Source of the DNA: JAGDMJ01 sp963809695
GTDB taxonomy: Bacteria; Bacteroidota; Ignavibacteria; UBA10030; UBA6906
NCBI GenBank assembly: GCA_963809695.1
Contig: CAWEKI010000006.1
Span: forward strand, 1-64,000
Reading direction: 5' to 3'
DNA length: 64,000 bases
The notes below the pieces were generated by a model. That model saw only the letters and a program-made list of their open reading frames with translations. It had not been told where the DNA came from and searched no databases. The position numbers and the translations under genes were made by a program. Shown one piece after another: positions 62,287 to 64,000 of this stretch; within the stretch, counting starts at the first letter, position 1; every line of letters starts with the position of its first letter.

Positions 62287-62721
62287 GTGAACAACGTCAG
62301 GCAGTTGCTGCACACCAAAGGAAACAGCGTCTTGTCCACCACCCCGGGGACGTCGGTCTATGACGCGCTGAAACTCATGGCCGACAAGAACATCGGCGCA
62401 CTGATGGTGATGGACGGTGAGCGGCTCGCGGGCATTTTCTCGGAACGGGATTACGCCCGCAAGGTGATCCTCAAGGGGAAGACCTCGCGCGAGCTTTCCG
62501 TGTCCGAGGTCATGACCGGCGATGTCATCTCCGTTCGTCCGGATCAAACGATCGTCGACTGCATGGAGTTGATGACCGAGAAACACATCCGGCATCTACC
62601 TGTCCTTGATGCCGGCCGCCTCATCGGCGTCATTTCGATCGGGGATGTGGTGAAGAACATCATCTCCGCTCAGAAGGATACAATCACGCATCTCGAGGAC
62701 TATATCACGGGGCGGCGCTAG
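62287..62721 (+). CDS. Two-CBS-domain protein
   Basis: Protein of 144 residues consisting only of two CBS motifs (SVYDALKLMADKNIGALMVM and TIVDCMELMTEKHIRHLPVL), which form a Bateman module binding adenosyl nucleotides. The start is GTG at 62287 behind GAGGAGG; the frame is open further upstream without a start of that quality. Stand-alone CBS pairs usually regulate a partner by energy state. The partner here is not evident. Confidence 0.9.
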   Translation: MNNVRQLLHTKGNSVLSTTPGTSVYDALKLMADKNIGALMVMDGERLAGIFSERDYARKVILKGKTSRELSVSEVMTGDVISVRPDQTIVDCMELMTEKHIRHLPVLDAGRLIGVISIGDVVKNIISAQKDTITHLEDYITGRR

Positions 62722-62750
62722 CCTCCTGAGGATTCTACTCCGGAATATCC

Positions 62751-62879
62751 GGTTCCCAACTCATCGTTCATTGTTTTGAGGTTCGCTATTCAGGCGTTCA
62801 TGCGTTAGCTGTCCGAATACCAAACGCATGAATGCAACAACTGCAAACCAACGAACGATGAACCCATAAATTGGGAATA
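62751..62879. repeat. MITE-like imperfect palindrome, copy 2
   Basis: Outer arms ggttcccaa-ctcatcgttcattg and caacgaacgatgaac-ttgggaa, inner arms gcgttcatgcgtt and aacgcatgaatgc. It shares its core (cgaayaccaaac-atgaa) and arm ends with the palindrome at 36518-36636. It fills the gap between the CBS gene and priA. Confidence 0.6.
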
Positions 62880-62906
62880 CTCGCCGGTGTTCCTTATATT
62901 TCTCCC

Positions 62907-64000
62907 ATGGCCCAGTACGCCAACATCGCGCTCCCTGTCGCCATCGACAGGGAGTTCACGTACCTTGTTCCTCCTGAGCTGCAGGCATCCGCCGTGGTCG
63001 GGGTGCGCGCCGTAGTGCCATTCGGCAGAACGTACGCCACCGGACTCATCGTTGAGCTTCCCACCAGAACCGACGTCACGGCGCTGAAGCCGATCCGGGA
63101 TATCGTTGATGCGTCGCCGATCGTGTCGGGTGAGCTGCTGGATCTCTGCCGATGGGTTGCTACCTACTACATCACGCCGCTGGGGGAGGTCCTGCGCGCG
63201 GCTGTGCCCCATGGGTTCTCCTCTTCAAGCAAGAGACTTGTCCGGCTGCTCCCTTCCGCCAAGGAGACGGCGATTGCGGAGATGAAGCGGAGCGCGCCAA
63301 AACGTGCGAGCATTCTCACCATCCTGCGCGACCAGGGGGAAATGCTCTCGACGGAGCTAAAGCAGAAGACCGGCCTCAAGTCGCTCAACGCCGCACTGAA
63401 CGAGTTGGAACACGCAGGGCTTATCGAGGCCGAAGAGGTGCTCCCCCGCCCCAGCATCAAGCCGAAAACCAGGGAGTTCATCACCCTCAAGGAGCTGGAC
63501 GACGAGCGGCTGGACGATGCCATTCGTACGCTTTCTCCCCGCAAGAAGAAGGGGGCACAGATCCTCGTTGCACTCCGAACCTTGAAGAGCAACGGCGGTG
63601 CCGACATAGCGGTAATCGATCTCCTCCGGCAATCACGAGCGTCACTTGCATCCCTGAGGGAGTTCCGCACCTCGGGGCTTCTTCCCGTTGTCCGCAAGGA
63701 AGTGCTGCGCCAGCAAGAATATGGAACCGAGGAACAGACCAGGCATATTGTCTTGAATGCGGCTCAAAAAGCCGCATTCAAGCGGGTCTGCATGTGCATC
63801 GGCGCCGGCACTTCAAAGACATTCCTGTTGCACGGCGTCACCGGCAGCGGCAAAACGCAGGTCTATATTGAAGCAATTCGATACTGCCTGGGCCTCCGGA
63901 AAGCGGCGATCGTCCTTGTCCCGGAAATCTCCCTGACGCCGCAGATCGTCCGGCGCTTTAAGACGCATTTTGGCGACCAGGTAGGGGTCGTGCACAGCAG
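62907..64000 (+). CDS. priA: Primosomal helicase PriA, partial at window edge
   Basis: Restarts stalled replication forks by loading the replisome; 3'-to-5' helicase. The 364 residues visible cover the N-terminal 3'-DNA-binding domain (IALPVAIDREFTYLVPPEL, VVPFGRTYATGLIVE), the winged-helix region, and the start of the helicase with Walker A (HGVTGSGKTQVYIEAI) and VLVPEISLTPQIVRRF. The DEEH box, zinc ribbon and C-terminal lobe lie beyond 64000. The frame is open through the last base. The start MAQYANIALPV is typical. Confidence 0.95.
   Translation, partial: MAQYANIALPVAIDREFTYLVPPELQASAVVGVRAVVPFGRTYATGLIVELPTRTDVTALKPIRDIVDASPIVSGELLDLCRWVATYYITPLGEVLRAAVPHGFSSSSKRLVRLLPSAKETAIAEMKRSAPKRASILTILRDQGEMLSTELKQKTGLKSLNAALNELEHAGLIEAEEVLPRPSIKPKTREFITLKELDDERLDDAIRTLSPRKKKGAQILVALRTLKSNGGADIAVIDLLRQSRASLASLREFRTSGLLPVVRKEVLRQQEYGTEEQTRHIVLNAAQKAAFKRVCMCIGAGTSKTFLLHGVTGSGKTQVYIEAIRYCLGLRKAAIVLVPEISLTPQIVRRFKTHFGDQVGVVHS

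Noticed and set aside
1..64000. CRISPR arrays, rRNA genes and replication origin
   Set aside because: I saw no regularly spaced short repeats with unique spacers, no rRNA signatures and no DnaA-box cluster. The only tandem repeats are the 130-bp and 351-bp units.

Overview
The window is a chromosomal stretch (roughly 55-60% G+C by eye) from a Gram-negative bacterium. It codes for an LPS Kdo transferase, several lipobox-bearing lipoproteins, an outer-membrane-type barrel protein and many Bacteroidota/Ignavibacteriota-style families: a DUF4292-like lipoprotein, a DUF6483-like protein, a PorV-like barrel and a fragment resembling a type IX secretion sorting domain. My best guess is the Bacteroidota-Ignavibacteriota (FCB) group. 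This rests on family flavour only, since no rRNA is present.

Positions 1-3200 are a gene graveyard around tRNA-Glu and tRNA-Arg. They hold a metallophosphoesterase broken by about four frameshifts, a tyrosine recombinase broken by at least three, a four-helix-bundle (S23-type) gene with an in-frame amber codon, and two 130-bp hairpin repeats that each end like the 3' end of tRNA-Arg. Positions 3300-9900 carry a PAS histidine kinase with its NarL-type regulator, a degenerate receiver with CheW, and a GT39-type membrane glycosyltransferase. The last is coupled to a GH18 chitinase fragment cut off next to a second copy of the recombinase-side boundary sequence. Positions 10000-14100 carry an unrecognised secreted protein, a YgjP-type metallopeptidase and two membrane proteins.

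At 14212-15030 a tRNA-Pro promoter is followed by two tandem 351-bp units and only then by the intact tRNA-Pro. Each unit begins with the tRNA 5' end, split by GC-rich hairpins, and carries a frameshifted GIY-YIG endonuclease gene whose reconstructed frame stops on the TAG in the tRNA D-loop. All three tRNA genes of the window therefore carry scars of elements using tRNA ends as sites. This is the most unusual aspect of the window.

The rest is dense housekeeping sequence. 15.1-22.1 kb: M61 peptidase, lipoprotein, truA, ettA, GH13 amylase. 22.1-26.9 kb: a minus-strand envelope operon (two lipoproteins, barrel-transglutaminase, FecR-like). 27.2-33.5 kb: an envelope/regulatory operon with 4-nt overlaps (TPR lipoprotein, DUF4292-like, EnvC-like M23, CHASE2-sigma54 activator). 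33.7-36.5 kb: ATP-grasp protein, YbgF-like protein, fbp. 36.6-47.2 kb: a ten-gene minus-strand run hisA-purE-pfkB-dapB-dapA-dapD-rfbD-serS-ABC-ABC. 48.3-50.9 kb: a MoxR/ChlI-type ATPase with its VWA partner. 51-64 kb on the plus strand: GT9, waaA, larC, M49-like peptidase, SDR, an unknown small protein, murB, a RAYT transposase lacking its tyrosine, HAD phosphatase, a DksA-finger/PP2C phosphatase fusion, cupin, class D beta-lactamase, CBS protein, and priA running off the end.
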